A program made the translations under genes and the position numbers. The notes under the pieces were generated by a model. The model was not told the DNA's origin, did not search any database, and worked only from the letters and a program-made list of their open reading frames with translations. Of a stretch of DNA of 64,000 nucleotides, positions 26,929 to 36,861 are shown one piece after another (position 1 is the first letter of the stretch; each line of letters opens with the position of its first letter). The DNA is from Celeribacter litoreus (GTDB lineage: Bacteria; Pseudomonadota; Alphaproteobacteria; Rhodobacterales; Rhodobacteraceae), in assembly GCF_020165855.1 (NCBI RefSeq), contig NZ_JAIUFY010000012.1, positions 1 through 64,000 of the forward strand, written 5' to 3'.

Positions 26929-27357
26929 TCAGACGATCTCAACCAGCTCGATAGCGAAGGTGAGGTCCTCACCGGCCAAACGGTGGTTGGCGTCGAGGGT
27001 GACTTCTTCTTCGGTGATCTCGACCACAGTCACAGGGATCACTTGGCCCTGCGGGGATTGCATCTGAAGCTGCAGACCAACTTCGAGCGGAATCTCGGCC
27101 GGAATCTGCGCACGCGGGACGGCCTGCTGGGCGTCGGGGTGACGCTGGCCATAGGCCTCGTCAGCAACGGCGACGATGGTTTTCTTTTCGCCCACGGTCA
27201 TGCCTGGCAGGTGCTTGTCCATGCCCGGGATGATCTGGCCGGAGCCGACGGTGAATTCGAGCGGGTCACGGCCTTCGGAGCTGTCGAACACGGTGCCATC
27301 GGCCAGAGTGCCGGTGTAATGAATACGAACTTTGTCGCCCGATTTAACTTCGGTCAT
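26929..27357 (-). CDS. FKBP-type peptidyl-prolyl cis-trans isomerase (SlyD-like)
   Basis: A 142-residue isomerase and chaperone. The FKBP domain begins KVRIHYTGTLADGTVFDSSEG (split here at residues 9-29) and continues with FTVGSGQIIPGMDKHLPGM. The region of about 65-125 is the insert-in-flap chaperone domain typical of SlyD, with the DANHRLAGEDLTF return segment afterwards. The His/Cys-rich metal tail of E. coli SlyD is missing. TAGGA lies about 6 bases before the ATG. A cytosolic folding helper. Confidence 0.9.
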   Translation of the reverse strand: MTEVKSGDKVRIHYTGTLADGTVFDSSEGRDPLEFTVGSGQIIPGMDKHLPGMTVGEKKTIVAVADEAYGQRHPDAQQAVPRAQIPAEIPLEVGLQLQMQSPQGQVIPVTVVEITEEEVTLDANHRLAGEDLTFAIELVEIV

Positions 27358-27507
27358 AAAACGTCCTAACTTTTCGGGGTGAATTTCGGGGCCGATATGA
27401 ACGGGTGCCCAATGAAGATTGCGCGAGAGGATAGGGTCTGTGCCTCTGTTGTAAACCCCCATGCCGAATTCGTGGAGAAATTCGTCAGTCGAGGTGCTTT
27501 GCGCGAC

Positions 27508-28374
27508 CTAAAACCACTGCCCAGGCTCCATCAGTCCGAGATCGAGCAACTGTTGGCTGTTCCAGTCAAAGCGTACGGAGTTGTGCCACATGAATGTGTC
27601 GATATCAAAGGTCGAGCCTGCGTTGGATTTGAGCGCCTTGGCGGTCCGGAAGGATACGATGGCGGCGGTCAGGTTGTGGTGCCACGGGCAGGCATAGGTG
27701 TTGTATTCCTCGTCGTTGAAGAGATGCTCTTCGGAAATTGCGAGCCCCTTCTTCGCCTTGAAGAGCGCGATCCGGTCAATGCGGCGGCGGGTGAAGGGGA
27801 TGTGTTCTTCGAACCGCCAGCGCAAACCGCCGTGGAAATCGAGTTGGCGATCTTTGACTTGGCCTTCTGCCTCCGACCAACGGCCAAGCGCGTAATATCC
27901 GGAGCGGTCGAGGTGCGCGCAATCGGGGGAGACGGCATTCGGGTATTGGCCGAGATCGGATGCGTAGAGGTCGATCACATAGGTGAGCATCGCGTCGCGT
28001 CGCTCCTCCGTGTGGAAGGTGAGCATATCCGTGATCGTTCGCGTCTCGCAGAATGGAAAGAACAGATACTCGGCGTTGTAGCAGTAGTAGAACCAAACCT
28101 TCGGCGCGGCGGCAATCAGTTGATTGACTGCGCGGCTCATCATCCCGGCTTCGCGCGTCGCGTAACGGATGCGGTGGATGTCTTCTTCAAGCTCTTCGGG
28201 GAGCGTGACTTCATCCGGCGCGAAAAGAATGACCTGTTTGAAGCCAAGGGACAGGTGATGGCGGAGCGTCGACTCGACCTCGATCAGGTCTTCGGCAAAG
28301 ATCAGCGCAATTGGCCCCTTTGCGAGAACCTGTCTGCCGTCGATGAGAAACGTGTCGATGCTGTCGTAACGCAT
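27508..28374 (-). CDS. Conserved protein, possibly glycosyltransferase-like
   Basis: A 288-residue soluble protein. The N-terminal third (IALIFAEDLIEVESTLRHH, GFKQVILFAPDE) looks like a nucleotide-sugar Rossmann start with an E/D pair, and a YNAEYLFFPF segment sits where GT2/GT92-type enzymes have a DxDEF motif. The canonical DxD is not intact, so activity is doubtful. Many Trp, His and Tyr follow. AAGGGA lies 7 bases before the ATG. It is divergent from miaB. I do not recognise it with certainty. Confidence 0.5.
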   Translation of the reverse strand: MRYDSIDTFLIDGRQVLAKGPIALIFAEDLIEVESTLRHHLSLGFKQVILFAPDEVTLPEELEEDIHRIRYATREAGMMSRAVNQLIAAAPKVWFYYCYNAEYLFFPFCETRTITDMLTFHTEERRDAMLTYVIDLYASDLGQYPNAVSPDCAHLDRSGYYALGRWSEAEGQVKDRQLDFHGGLRWRFEEHIPFTRRRIDRIALFKAKKGLAISEEHLFNDEEYNTYACPWHHNLTAAIVSFRTAKALKSNAGSTFDIDTFMWHNSVRFDWNSQQLLDLGLMEPGQWF

Positions 28375-28590
28375 GCGGGTCCCTTGTGAAGGCTGCTGAC
28401 GCTAATCCGACCAAAAGGCCATGTCGCGATAATGATTGCAAGCAGTTGGCGTGGAAACTGGCAGGGTGTGGCTTCATAGGCAACATCGAACGTGATGCGT
28501 GGCAAGAGCGCGCTTGAAAAGCCGTTTGCCCTGTCCCGTCTGTTCCTGTAGGAAGCGCGGCAATTCCCCAACATATGTGGACCCGAGACC

Positions 28591-29916
28591 ATGTCCGAGA
28601 CCAAGAAGCTCTTTATCAAGACCTATGGCTGTCAGATGAACGTCTACGACAGTGAACGCATGGCCGAGGCGCTGGGCGGGTCTGGGTATTCCGAAGTGTC
28701 GTCGCCGGAAGAGGCGGACATGATCCTTCTGAACACCTGCCACATCCGGGAGAAGGCGGCGGAAAAGGTCTATTCGGAGCTCGGACGCTACAAGGATCTC
28801 AAGATCGCCAAACCTGATCTGAAAATCGGTGTGGCTGGCTGCGTTGCGCAGGCCGAGGGCGAAGAGATCATGAAGCGTCAGCCGCTCGTCGATCTCGTTG
28901 TGGGGCCGCAGTCTTACCACCGCTTGCCGGAGTTGGAGGCAAAGGCGGGGCATGGTGAAAAGGCGCTCGATACCGATTTCCCCGAAGAGGATAAATTCGA
29001 GAAACTGAAGTCTCGCCCGAAAGCCAAGCGCGCACCGTCTGCGTTCCTGACAGTTCAGGAAGGTTGTGACAAATTCTGCGCCTTCTGCGTTGTGCCCTAT
29101 ACCCGCGGTGCCGAAGTGTCGCGTCCGGTGGATCGTGTGCTGACAGAAGCCCGTGATCTGGTGGAGCGTGGCGTGCGCGAGATCACTTTGCTCGGTCAGA
29201 ACGTGAACGCCTATCACGGCGCGGCAGATGGCGGCACTTGGGGGCTTGCGCAGCTCGTTCGCGAGTTGGCTAAAGTCGACGGGCTGGAGCGCATTCGTTT
29301 CACGACGAGCCATCCGAACGACATGGAAGACGATCTCATCGCCGCGCATGGCGATTGCGAAAAACTGATGCCGTATCTTCATTTGCCAGTTCAGTCGGGG
29401 TCCGACAAAATCCTGAAGGCGATGAACCGCAAGCACACCGCCGAAGAATACCTGCGCCTGATCGAACGTATTCGCGAAGCACGTCCTGACATTGCCATGT
29501 CGGGCGACTTTATCGTCGGCTTCCCCGGTGAGACGGATCAGGATTTCGAAGACACCATGAGCCTCGTGCGCGAAGTTGGTTATGGCTCCGCGTTCTCCTT
29601 CAAATACTCGCCGCGTCCGGGCACGCCGGCGGCGGAGAAGGATGACAAGATGGTCGATCCCGATGTCGCGTCCGAGCGGCTCTACCGTTTGCAGGAGCTG
29701 ATCACCGAGCAGCAGCGCGCGTTCCAGGATTCGATGGTGGGTCGCGAAGTCTCCGTTCTCTTCGAGCGCAAAGGGCGTCTGCCGGGTCAGATGGTGGGCA
29801 AGTCGGAGTATCTCCATGCCGTTCACGTCACGGATGAGATCGCTGTTGGCGAGATTGCCCGCGTGAAGATCGTTGAAAGCGGCCCCAACTCGCTCGCGGG
29901 TGTGCGTCTCGGCTGA
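28591..29916 (+). CDS. miaB: tRNA-2-methylthio-N6-isopentenyladenosine methylthiotransferase
   Basis: Adds the 2-methylthio group to i6A37 of tRNAs that read UNN codons. The 441-residue protein has three parts: the UPF0004 domain with C14, C50 and C84 for the second iron-sulfur cluster, the radical-SAM core with C159-x3-C163-x2-C166 in GCDKFCAFC, and the C-terminal TRAM domain ([14 protein letters not shown] onward). It heads a plus-strand run into phoH and ybeY, a common alphaproteobacterial order, with a 223-base gap before phoH. Confidence 0.97.
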   Translation: MSETKKLFIKTYGCQMNVYDSERMAEALGGSGYSEVSSPEEADMILLNTCHIREKAAEKVYSELGRYKDLKIAKPDLKIGVAGCVAQAEGEEIMKRQPLVDLVVGPQSYHRLPELEAKAGHGEKALDTDFPEEDKFEKLKSRPKAKRAPSAFLTVQEGCDKFCAFCVVPYTRGAEVSRPVDRVLTEARDLVERGVREITLLGQNVNAYHGAADGGTWGLAQLVRELAKVDGLERIRFTTSHPNDMEDDLIAAHGDCEKLMPYLHLPVQSGSDKILKAMNRKHTAEEYLRLIERIREARPDIAMSGDFIVGFPGETDQDFEDTMSLVREVGYGSAFSFKYSPRPGTPAAEKDDKMVDPDVASERLYRLQELITEQQRAFQDSMVGREVSVLFERKGRLPGQMVGKSEYLHAVHVTDEIAVGEIARVKIVESGPNSLAGVRLG

Positions 29917-30139
29917 TTTTTGAGGCCGGGTTGCGGGCTGATTCTAGGTCATCAGAGGGGCGAAGTCTGTTCGCATCTCTCGAGAGAGCATCATTTCGGC
30001 GCGCATTAATTGGGCGTCTCGCTATAAAAAAGAGCGGTTTATTGCGCGCTAAATGCGAAGATTTAGTGTCTGTGCTTGCCAGAACCGCAATCCCTTGGCA
30101 CCATCAGACTACGGAGACATCCAGAGTCGGAGATATTTA

Positions 30140-31153
30140 TTGGGCCTGAGCGCGTTGACCCCCCCGAAATCGAAGGACGCTGTCCACGAAACGCTTCTTG
30201 AATTCAATGACAACAGGCTGCTCATAGACCTGTGCGGAGAATTCGACCGAAACCTCGCTCAAATCGAACATAAATTGGAAGTCCAGATCGTCCGACGAGG
30301 CAACATGCTATCGGTGATGGGGACGGGGGAAAGCCGCGGCCGTGCTGCCGCCGTGCTACAGGAACTCTACGGAAAACTCGAAGCCGGTCGCGAGATCGAA
30401 CCTGGCGATATCGACGGCGTGATCCGTATGGGCCATGTCCAGCAGGCCGAGCATGGCTTGCCCGGTGATCAGATGGAAATGTTCCGCGGCGGCGAGGTCG
30501 AAATCAAGACCCGCAAAAAGCTCGTGGAGCCGCGCACAGCCGCTCAGAAAGAATACGTCACCAACCTGTTCAAACATGAACTGGCCTTCGGCATCGGTCC
30601 GGCTGGTACGGGTAAAACCTACCTCGCGGTCGCTGTCGGTGTGAACATGCTGATCAACGGTCATGTGGACCGGATTATCCTCTCGCGCCCTGCCGTCGAA
30701 GCGGGCGAGCGTCTCGGCTTTTTGCCGGGCACACAGGACGAGAAAGTCGATCCCTATATGCAGCCGCTCTACGACGCGCTGAATGATTTCCTGCCTGCAA
30801 AGCAGGTGCAAAAGATGCGCGAAGAGAAAACGATCGAGATCGCGCCGCTGGCCTTTATGCGTGGCCGCACCCTGAGTCGTGCGTTTGTTGTCCTCGATGA
30901 GGCGCAGAACGCGACAACCATGCAGATGAAAATGTTCCTGACCCGTCTTGGTGAAGGCTCCCGCATGGTCATCACCGGGGACCGCTCTCAGGTCGACCTG
31001 CCGCGTGGTGTGCAATCCGGTCTGCGGGATGCAGAGCGCATTCTCGCAGGTTTGCCGAATATCTCGCTCAACTACTTCTCTTCGAAAGACGTCGTGCGCC
31101 ACCCGCTTGTCGCCGCGATCATCGAAGCGTATGAGGCCGACGAAGCGCAATAA
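30140..31153 (+). CDS. phoH: PhoH-family ATPase
   Basis: A 337-residue PhoH-like P-loop ATPase, thought to act in RNA metabolism together with YbeY. Walker A GPAGTGKT is at 153-160 and the Walker B region VVLDEAQN near 250. An N-terminal KH-like segment (LCGEFDRNLAQIEHKLEVQIVRRGN) is typical of the long bacterial form. I set the start at TTG 30140 because GGAG lies 7 bases upstream and family members begin at this point; an in-frame ATG at 30053 lacks a site. It is followed by ybeY after 20 bases. Confidence 0.92.
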   Translation: MGLSALTPPKSKDAVHETLLEFNDNRLLIDLCGEFDRNLAQIEHKLEVQIVRRGNMLSVMGTGESRGRAAAVLQELYGKLEAGREIEPGDIDGVIRMGHVQQAEHGLPGDQMEMFRGGEVEIKTRKKLVEPRTAAQKEYVTNLFKHELAFGIGPAGTGKTYLAVAVGVNMLINGHVDRIILSRPAVEAGERLGFLPGTQDEKVDPYMQPLYDALNDFLPAKQVQKMREEKTIEIAPLAFMRGRTLSRAFVVLDEAQNATTMQMKMFLTRLGEGSRMVITGDRSQVDLPRGVQSGLRDAERILAGLPNISLNYFSSKDVVRHPLVAAIIEAYEADEAQ

Positions 31154-31173
31154 GCGCCGAAATCGGAGGGCGT

Positions 31174-31662
31174 ATGTCCATTGAAGTTTTGATTGAGAAT
31201 GCTCGCTGGGAAGAGGCGGGGCTAGAAGCCCTGTCTGATGCAGCGGTCTCTGCCACTTTGGCGCATCTCGGAATTGATCCCGAACTTTGTGAGGGATCGG
31301 TTCTCGCATGTGACGATGCGCGGATCAAAGTTCTCAACGCAGACTTTCGTGAGAAAGACTCTGCGACGAATGTCCTCTCATGGCCCGCAGACGAACGCGC
31401 GAACCCGGGCGCGCGACCCGAGGCGCCTGAGCCGGATTTCGACGGGACCATTGAGCTCGGTGATATCGCGATTGCCTATGAAACCTGCGCCCGCGAGGCC
31501 GAGGAGCAAGACAAGCCTTTTGCCGAGCATGTGACCCATCTGATGGTGCACGGGATTCTTCATCTGTTGGGGTATGACCACATTACAGATGCCGATGCGG
31601 AAATAATGGAGTCCACCGAGGTCGAAATACTTGCAACTATGGGTATCAAAGACCCATATTAG
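31174..31662 (+). CDS. ybeY: Endoribonuclease YbeY
   Basis: A single-strand endoribonuclease needed for 16S rRNA 3' maturation and 70S quality control. The 162-residue protein carries the zinc motif H-x3-H-x5-H as HGILHLLGYDH, with H126, H130 and H136. The REKDSATNVLSWP segment near 52-64 is family-typical. It lies between phoH and a corC-like gene, the standard neighbourhood, and GGAGGG sits just before the ATG. Confidence 0.95.
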   Translation: MSIEVLIENARWEEAGLEALSDAAVSATLAHLGIDPELCEGSVLACDDARIKVLNADFREKDSATNVLSWPADERANPGARPEAPEPDFDGTIELGDIAIAYETCAREAEEQDKPFAEHVTHLMVHGILHLLGYDHITDADAEIMESTEVEILATMGIKDPY

Positions 31663-31700
31663 GCGAACGGCCGAGAGCCGGGTAATTTTGGAAAGGACGC

Positions 31701-32636
31701 ATGGGCGATACCGAGCCTGGGTCTTCTACGGCAGCGCAGAGCGCGCCGTCTGACCCGACCAAGAGTGGAGAAAGTCACGAGAACCACAATGGAAGAAATT
31801 CCGGCGGATGGTTCTCCCGTTTGTTTTCGTCTTTCTCGAACACCCCCGAATCGTCGAATGAGCCCACAGGGCCTTCCGGACCAACGATTGTTGATCCTCC
31901 TGCACCGGTGCGTCCGGGTATGGTCAACCTGCGCCGGATGCGTGTCGAAGATGTCGCCATTCCGAAGGCAGAGATCGTCGCCGTTCCGACCGACATCAAG
32001 AAAGAGGACCTCGTTCAGGTATTCCGCGAAAGCGGCATGACCCGTCTCCCTGTTTACAAGGGCACGATGGATTCCCCTGTCGGATTGGTGCACCTCAAAG
32101 ACTTTGCGCTGGAGCATGGCTTCAACGGCAAAGGCGAGCGGTTCAATCTCAAGAAAATGCTGCGCCCGCTGATCTACGCGCCGCCGTCGATGCCTATCGG
32201 TGTTCTGCTGCAAAAGATGCAGAGCGAACGGATGCATATGGCGCTGGTGATCGACGAATACGGCGGTGTCGACGGTCTCGTAACTCTCGAAGACTGTGTC
32301 GAGCAGGTGATTGGCGAGATTGAGGACGAACACGATATCGAAGAAGATCTGTTCTGGACCCAGACAGCACCCGGCATTCTGGTCGCTCAGGCGAAGGCCC
32401 CACTCGATGAATTCGAGACGGCCATCGGTATGCGACTTGCGGACGAAGAGGATGATGAGGAGATCGACACGCTCGGTGGTCTCGTCTTTCTCATGACCGG
32501 CCGCGTGCCGGCGCGTGGCGAAGTGATTGAGCACCCGTCGGGTGCGCAGTTCGAGATCGTCGACGCCGACCCGCGTCGGATCAAACGTATCCGTGTTCGT
32601 CTCCCGCACGCCGTCACCGCAAAGGCCGACGCGTAA
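31701..32636 (+). CDS. CorC/TlyC-like CBS-domain protein
   Basis: A 311-residue soluble protein. A low-complexity Ser/Pro/Asn-rich N terminus (about 1-65) precedes two CBS domains (about 78-205; VVIDEYGGVDGLVTLEDCVEQVIGEIEDEHD marks the second, near 180-210) and a CorC/HlyC transporter-associated domain (about 220-300). It lacks the DUF21 membrane domain, so it is the short CorC type linked to magnesium/cobalt handling rather than a hemolysin. In this cluster it lies directly before lnt, as in many Gram-negatives. Confidence 0.88.
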   Translation: MGDTEPGSSTAAQSAPSDPTKSGESHENHNGRNSGGWFSRLFSSFSNTPESSNEPTGPSGPTIVDPPAPVRPGMVNLRRMRVEDVAIPKAEIVAVPTDIKKEDLVQVFRESGMTRLPVYKGTMDSPVGLVHLKDFALEHGFNGKGERFNLKKMLRPLIYAPPSMPIGVLLQKMQSERMHMALVIDEYGGVDGLVTLEDCVEQVIGEIEDEHDIEEDLFWTQTAPGILVAQAKAPLDEFETAIGMRLADEEDDEEIDTLGGLVFLMTGRVPARGEVIEHPSGAQFEIVDADPRRIKRIRVRLPHAVTAKADA

Positions 32637-32638
32637 TC

Positions 32639-34144
32639 ATGCGGTTGCCGCGCGTGCGTCTCGGGAGCGTCCTGACGCGCTCGAACCTGCTCGCGGCTAT
32701 CGCCGGTATCGCGATTGCGCTCGGCCAAGCACCGTTTGGACTTTGGCCGGTCGCATTCGCGGGCCTTGTTGGTGCTGTGCTCCTATGGATCAACGCAGCG
32801 ACGGCGCGCGGCGCGGCTTCCACAGGATGGCTGATCGGGACGGCGACGTTCCTCGTGTCGCTGAGCTGGATCGTGAATCCGTTCCTTGTGGACCCATGGA
32901 GGCATGCGTGGATGATCCCATTTGCGCTGTTCTTTATGGCGGGCGGTTTGGCACTTTTCTGGATGCTCGCGTTCTTCGTCGCGAAACGCTTGCGGATGGG
33001 CGTCGCGGGTCTCGCCGGATTGTGGGGCGCTGCCGAGCTTCTTCGCGGGCATGTGTTCACAGGTTTCCCGTGGGCGATGCCGGGTTACATCTGGATCGAC
33101 ACGCCGATTGCGCACGTTTCGGCCCTTATCGGCCCCTATGGATTGACCGCGCTCAGTTTCGCCGTGGCGGGACTTGTGGCGGCCGCGCTTTCCCAAAAGT
33201 CAGTCGTTCTCTCTGTGGCGAGTGCTGGTGCCGTTGTGCTGGCCGTCGGGGCAGGCCTCATGCAACAAGCGCAGCCGCTACCAGAGGATACGCCCAACCA
33301 AATTCGGGTCGTGCAGCCCAACGCGCCGCAGCATCAGAAATGGAATCCTGAGTATATTCCGGTGTTCTATGACCGAGCCTTGTCACTGACGCCGCCAGAG
33401 GGGGCTGATCTCGTGGTCTGGCCAGAAACCTCGGTCGCGGCGCTACTCTATGCCGCCGGTCCGATGCTGCGCGAGATGGCGGCTCAGGCGTCTCCAGCGC
33501 AGGTGATTGCGGGATTGAACCGGTTTGACGGGGTGCGTGGTTTCAATAGCGCAGTGGTTCTCGATCCCGACGGCGGCGTGACGCAAGTTTACGATAAACA
33601 CCACCTCGTGCCCTTCGGGGAATACATGCCGATGCCCGGATTGCTCGATCGGCTCGGCCTTCGCGCGTTTACGGCGAAAGAGGGATATGGCTATTCCGCC
33701 GGTCCCGGACCAGTCCTCTTCGATCTTGGTGAATTGGGAAAGGCGCTTCCGCTCATTTGCTATGAGGCGATCTTTCCGCGCGATCTAAGGGTCGAAACGC
33801 GGCCCGACTGGCTCTTGCAAATGACGAATGATGCGTGGTTCGGAAATTTTTCCGGCCCGCAACAGTCGCTTGTCCAGTCTCGTTTCAGGAGCATCGAGAC
33901 CGGTCTGCCAATGGTGCGTGCCGCCAACACGGGTATTTCGGCGGTGATCGATGCGCACGGAGAGGTGCGCGACGCGATCCCTCTCGGGCAGTCCGGCGCC
34001 TTCACGGCCGCGCTTCCCGGCAGTGGCAAAGTGACGCCCTATGTGCGATGGGGCGAATGGCCTGTTCTTCTTTTGTTAAGCGTTTTGACGATAAGTGGCC
34101 TGATACCCGCCCGACTTGCGCGCAAGGTGTCAAATAGCGATTGA
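32639..34144 (+). CDS. lnt: Apolipoprotein N-acyltransferase
   Basis: Transfers the third acyl chain to the N-terminal Cys of lipoproteins in the inner membrane. The 501-residue protein has about seven hydrophobic helices over residues 15-200 and at the C terminus, around a periplasmic nitrilase domain with the Glu-Lys-Cys triad: E263 in WPETS, K320 in [12 protein letters not shown] and C374 in PLICYEAIF. It starts two bases after the corC-like stop. Its own stop overlaps the predicted -35 box of the metK promoter. Confidence 0.95.
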   Translation: MRLPRVRLGSVLTRSNLLAAIAGIAIALGQAPFGLWPVAFAGLVGAVLLWINAATARGAASTGWLIGTATFLVSLSWIVNPFLVDPWRHAWMIPFALFFMAGGLALFWMLAFFVAKRLRMGVAGLAGLWGAAELLRGHVFTGFPWAMPGYIWIDTPIAHVSALIGPYGLTALSFAVAGLVAAALSQKSVVLSVASAGAVVLAVGAGLMQQAQPLPEDTPNQIRVVQPNAPQHQKWNPEYIPVFYDRALSLTPPEGADLVVWPETSVAALLYAAGPMLREMAAQASPAQVIAGLNRFDGVRGFNSAVVLDPDGGVTQVYDKHHLVPFGEYMPMPGLLDRLGLRAFTAKEGYGYSAGPGPVLFDLGELGKALPLICYEAIFPRDLRVETRPDWLLQMTNDAWFGNFSGPQQSLVQSRFRSIETGLPMVRAANTGISAVIDAHGEVRDAIPLGQSGAFTAALPGSGKVTPYVRWGEWPVLLLLSVLTISGLIPARLARKVSNSD

Positions 34145-34169
34145 CCTCAAGGGGAGCGGGCTATATCGC
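34141..34169 (+). promoter_or_regulatory. Predicted metK promoter
   Basis: TTGACC at 34141-34146 overlaps the lnt stop codon. A -10-like TATATC/TATCGC lies at 34162-34169 (spacer 15-17). Transcription would start a few bases before the riboswitch at 34183. Confidence 0.5.
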
Positions 34170-34182
34170 AAATCGATCAACG

Positions 34183-34230
34183 GCCCGCACAACGGCTTCC
34201 TGGCGTGTGGGCGACATCATCAATGGAGCA
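34183..34230 (+). promoter_or_regulatory. SAM/SAH-type riboswitch controlling metK
   Basis: An 8-bp stem GCCCGCAC (34183-34190) with GTGTGGGC (34205-34212, one G-U pair) closes a loop AACGGCTTCCTGGC. Part of this loop (GGCTTCC) can pair with the ribosome site TGGAGCA at 34224-34230, forming a pseudoknot. The conserved loop sequence and the downstream GGAGCA match the SAM/SAH riboswitch class described upstream of metK in Rhodobacterales. Ligand binding should hide GGAG (34225-34228) and reduce MetK translation. Confidence 0.88.
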
Positions 34231-34238
34231 CGTCCCCT

Positions 34239-35420
34239 ATGGCCCGTAAAGATTACGTTTTCACTTCGGAATCCGTTTCCGAAGGACACCCCGATAAAGT
34301 CTGCGACCGTATCTCTGATGCCGTCCTCGATGCTCTGATCGCCGAGGAACCCGAGGCGCGCGTCGCCTGTGAGACCTTCGCGACCACAGATCGTGTGGTC
34401 ATCGGCGGTGAGATCGGCCTCTCTGATGAGAGCAAGCTGCAAGATTACATGGCGGGCGTCGATCAAATCGTGCGCGACTGTGTTCGGGACATCGGCTACG
34501 AGCAAGACAAATTCCACTGGAAGACGCTCGAGGTCCAAAACTACCTCCACGAGCAGTCCGCCCACATCGCGCAGGGCGTAGATGCGGCCGCGAACAAAGA
34601 CGAAGGCGCTGGCGACCAAGGCATCATGTTCGGCTTTGCAACGAACGAAACCGACGCAATGATGCCGGCGCCGATTCAGTATTCCCACGCAATCCTGCGT
34701 CGTCTGGCGGAAGTGCGTAAAAACGGCACGGAGCCGACCCTCGGGCCGGATGCTAAGGCTCAGCTTTCCGTGCGCTATGCGGATGGCAAACCGGTTGAAG
34801 TGTCCTCCCTCGTTCTGTCGACCCAGCACCTTGATGAAAACATGACGTCCGATGATGTGCGTGCTGTTGTGGCACCGTACATCTCGGAAGTTCTGCCCGA
34901 CGGCTGGCTCACCTCCAACACCATCTGGCACGTGAACCCGACCGGCAAGTTCGTGATCGGTGGTCCTGATGGCGACGCGGGTCTGACGGGCCGGAAGATC
35001 ATTGTGGACACCTACGGTGGCGCAGCTCCGCATGGTGGCGGCGCGTTCTCCGGCAAGGATCCGACCAAGGTGGACCGGTCCGCTGCCTACGCTGCACGAT
35101 ATCTCGCGAAGAACGTCGTGGCTTCTGGCATGGCAGAAAAATGCACGATCCAGCTTTCTTACGCCATCGGTGTCGCCGCTCCGCTCTCCATCTATGCGGA
35201 CTTCCACGGCACCGGCGAAGTCGACGAAGCGCTGATCGAGGCAGCCATCCCGCAGGTCATGGACCTGACCCCGCGCGGCATCCGCACGCACCTCGAACTG
35301 AACAAGCCGATCTACCAGCGCACCGCTGCCTACGGTCATTTCGGGCGCGCTCCTGAGGCCGACGGCGGCTTTAGCTGGGAGCGCACGGACCTCGTGGACG
35401 CTTTGAAAAAAGCGATCTGA
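34239..35420 (+). CDS. metK: S-adenosylmethionine synthetase
   Basis: Makes S-adenosylmethionine from methionine and ATP. The 393-residue protein opens with [13 protein letters not shown] (the GHPDK ATP/methionine motif at about residues 17-21) and contains the [12 protein letters not shown] and [16 protein letters not shown] signatures. Start ATG at 34239; GGAG of the riboswitch lies 10 bases upstream. The longer frame through the riboswitch is not coding. A hairpin terminator follows before queF. Confidence 0.98.
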   Translation: MARKDYVFTSESVSEGHPDKVCDRISDAVLDALIAEEPEARVACETFATTDRVVIGGEIGLSDESKLQDYMAGVDQIVRDCVRDIGYEQDKFHWKTLEVQNYLHEQSAHIAQGVDAAANKDEGAGDQGIMFGFATNETDAMMPAPIQYSHAILRRLAEVRKNGTEPTLGPDAKAQLSVRYADGKPVEVSSLVLSTQHLDENMTSDDVRAVVAPYISEVLPDGWLTSNTIWHVNPTGKFVIGGPDGDAGLTGRKIIVDTYGGAAPHGGGAFSGKDPTKVDRSAAYAARYLAKNVVASGMAEKCTIQLSYAIGVAAPLSIYADFHGTGEVDEALIEAAIPQVMDLTPRGIRTHLELNKPIYQRTAAYGHFGRAPEADGGFSWERTDLVDALKKAI

Positions 35421-35444
35421 TACGTGATAGACTAACTGGAATCG

Positions 35445-35470
35445 GGGGCGGGTTTTCCCGCCCCTTTCTC
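35445..35470 (+). terminator. Rho-independent terminator after metK
   Basis: A perfect GGGGCGGG/CCCGCCCC stem with a TTTT loop is followed by TTTCTCTTT, 24 bases after the metK stop and just before queF. Confidence 0.85.
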
Positions 35471-35486
35471 TTTGAGGAACACAGCC

Positions 35487-35951
35487 ATGGTGAAAACCGA
35501 TACCTCCAGTCTGACCCAATTGGGCGGCGCGACCGAACTGCCTGCGTCTCCGGACGAAGCCATCCTCGAAAAGGTGCCTCATACGCATGAGGGAGAGCGC
35601 TACGTCGCTCGATTCACTGCGCCGGAATTCACATCGCTTTGCCCGATGACCGGCCAGCCTGATTTCGGCTATCTGATGATCGACTACATCCCGAAGAAAT
35701 GGCTGGTCGAGAGCAAGTCCCTCAAACTCTTCCTCGGCTCCTTCCGCAATCACGGCGCATTTCACGAAGATTGTTCGGTCTATATTGGCAAACGTTTGGC
35801 CGAGCTTCTGGAGCCCGAATGGCTCCGCATCGGGGCCTATTGGTATCCGCGCGGGGGCATCCCGATCGACGTATTCTGGGCGACCGGACCGGAGCCAAAA
35901 GACCTCTGGATCCCTGAACAGGGCGTTCCACCCTATCGCGGACGCGGCTGA
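35487..35951 (+). CDS. queF: NADPH-dependent 7-cyano-7-deazaguanine reductase
   Basis: Reduces preQ0 to preQ1 in queuosine tRNA biosynthesis. The 154-residue single-domain (YkvM-type) QueF has the nucleophile C52 in [12 protein letters not shown] with D59, and the family motif [14 protein letters not shown] near 81-95. TTGAGGA lies 9 bases before the ATG. There is no preQ1 riboswitch in the 66-base space after metK, which the metK terminator fills. Confidence 0.95.
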   Translation: MVKTDTSSLTQLGGATELPASPDEAILEKVPHTHEGERYVARFTAPEFTSLCPMTGQPDFGYLMIDYIPKKWLVESKSLKLFLGSFRNHGAFHEDCSVYIGKRLAELLEPEWLRIGAYWYPRGGIPIDVFWATGPEPKDLWIPEQGVPPYRGRG

Positions 35952-35979
35952 GCCTTGCTCTGATGGGAAAAACTTGGCA

Positions 35980-36010
35980 CAAGCCCCGCCGATAGCAAGC
36001 GGGGCTTTTC
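35980..36010 (+). terminator. Hairpin between queF and trmB that also covers the trmB ribosome site
   Basis: AAGCCCCGC and GCGGGGCTT form a 9-bp stem with a nine-base loop, followed by TTTT. It looks like the queF terminator, but its 3' arm supplies the only purine-rich element (GGGG) before the trmB ATG at 36012. Confidence 0.7.
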
Positions 36011-36011
36011 C

Positions 36012-36731
36012 ATGTCTGACGAGACCAAACACGAAACCGGTGCGCCTTGGCGCAACTTCTATGGGCGTATCCATGGCAAGACGCTCAATCAGGCGCAAAA
36101 AGAATATCTCGAAGAGGACCTGCCGCGTCTTTCTCCGGGGCCGGTGACATGGGAAGAGAATCCGGATCGCGTGAAGCTCGATCTGGTCGAACGCTTTGGC
36201 GGTAAACCTGTTTGGGTCGAAGTCGGCTTTGGCGCGGGTGAGCACCTGATCCACATGGCAAAGACCTATCCGGACGTCGCGATCATCGGGTGTGAGCCGT
36301 TTGTGAATGGTGTGGCGTCCTGCCTCGGGCATCTGCGTCGTTTGGGCGGGTTGGATAATGTTGCGATCCATGCGGGCGACGCGCGCGATTTGTTCGACGT
36401 GTTGCCGGATGCGAGCATTGAGAAAGCCTTCCTCAATTATCCCGATCCTTGGCCGAAAGCTCGCCACCACCGCCGCCGCTTTGTGACGCAGGAACATCTC
36501 GTACCACTCTACCGTGTGCTCAAGAACGGTGCGGAGTTCCGTGTCGCGACTGATATTCCGGACTACGTGCGTCAGACCATGGAAGAGGTGCCGCGCGCAG
36601 GGTTCGAATGGTTGGGTGAAAGTGCCGAAGATTGGCGCAAGCCTTGGGCGGACTGGTTCTCCACCCGCTACGAGAAAAAGGCGATCCGTGAGGGGCGCAC
36701 CCCGCATTACATGACGTTTCGGAAGAACTGA
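36012..36731 (+). CDS. trmB: tRNA (guanine-N7-)-methyltransferase
   Basis: Methylates G46 in the tRNA variable loop using SAM. The 239-residue protein has the SAM-binding segment WVEVGFGAGEHLIHMA near 68-83, the acidic EPFVNG strand, and the TrmB signature NYPDPWPKARHHRRRF near 137-153. The ATG lies two bases after a terminator-like hairpin, and its ribosome site falls inside that hairpin, so expression may depend on read-through or RNA folding. Placed after metK and queF, two other tRNA/SAM-related genes. Confidence 0.95.
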   Translation: MSDETKHETGAPWRNFYGRIHGKTLNQAQKEYLEEDLPRLSPGPVTWEENPDRVKLDLVERFGGKPVWVEVGFGAGEHLIHMAKTYPDVAIIGCEPFVNGVASCLGHLRRLGGLDNVAIHAGDARDLFDVLPDASIEKAFLNYPDPWPKARHHRRRFVTQEHLVPLYRVLKNGAEFRVATDIPDYVRQTMEEVPRAGFEWLGESAEDWRKPWADWFSTRYEKKAIREGRTPHYMTFRKN

Positions 36732-36861
36732 TTGTCCGGTTTCAACGGCGCGCGCGTTGAATTTGGGGCGCTAACGGTCCCGAACCTGCATTCCATGCGT
36801 AAAGCGGTGGACGAAACGGTCCGCCTCGGTTAATCGGCTATGGCAATTCGAGGAGGATGCC

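Noticed and set aside
34161-36707. Open frame of 848 codons on the minus strand across metK, queF and trmB
   Set aside because: It is antisense to three well-recognised genes, a riboswitch and two terminators, and its translation has no family features.
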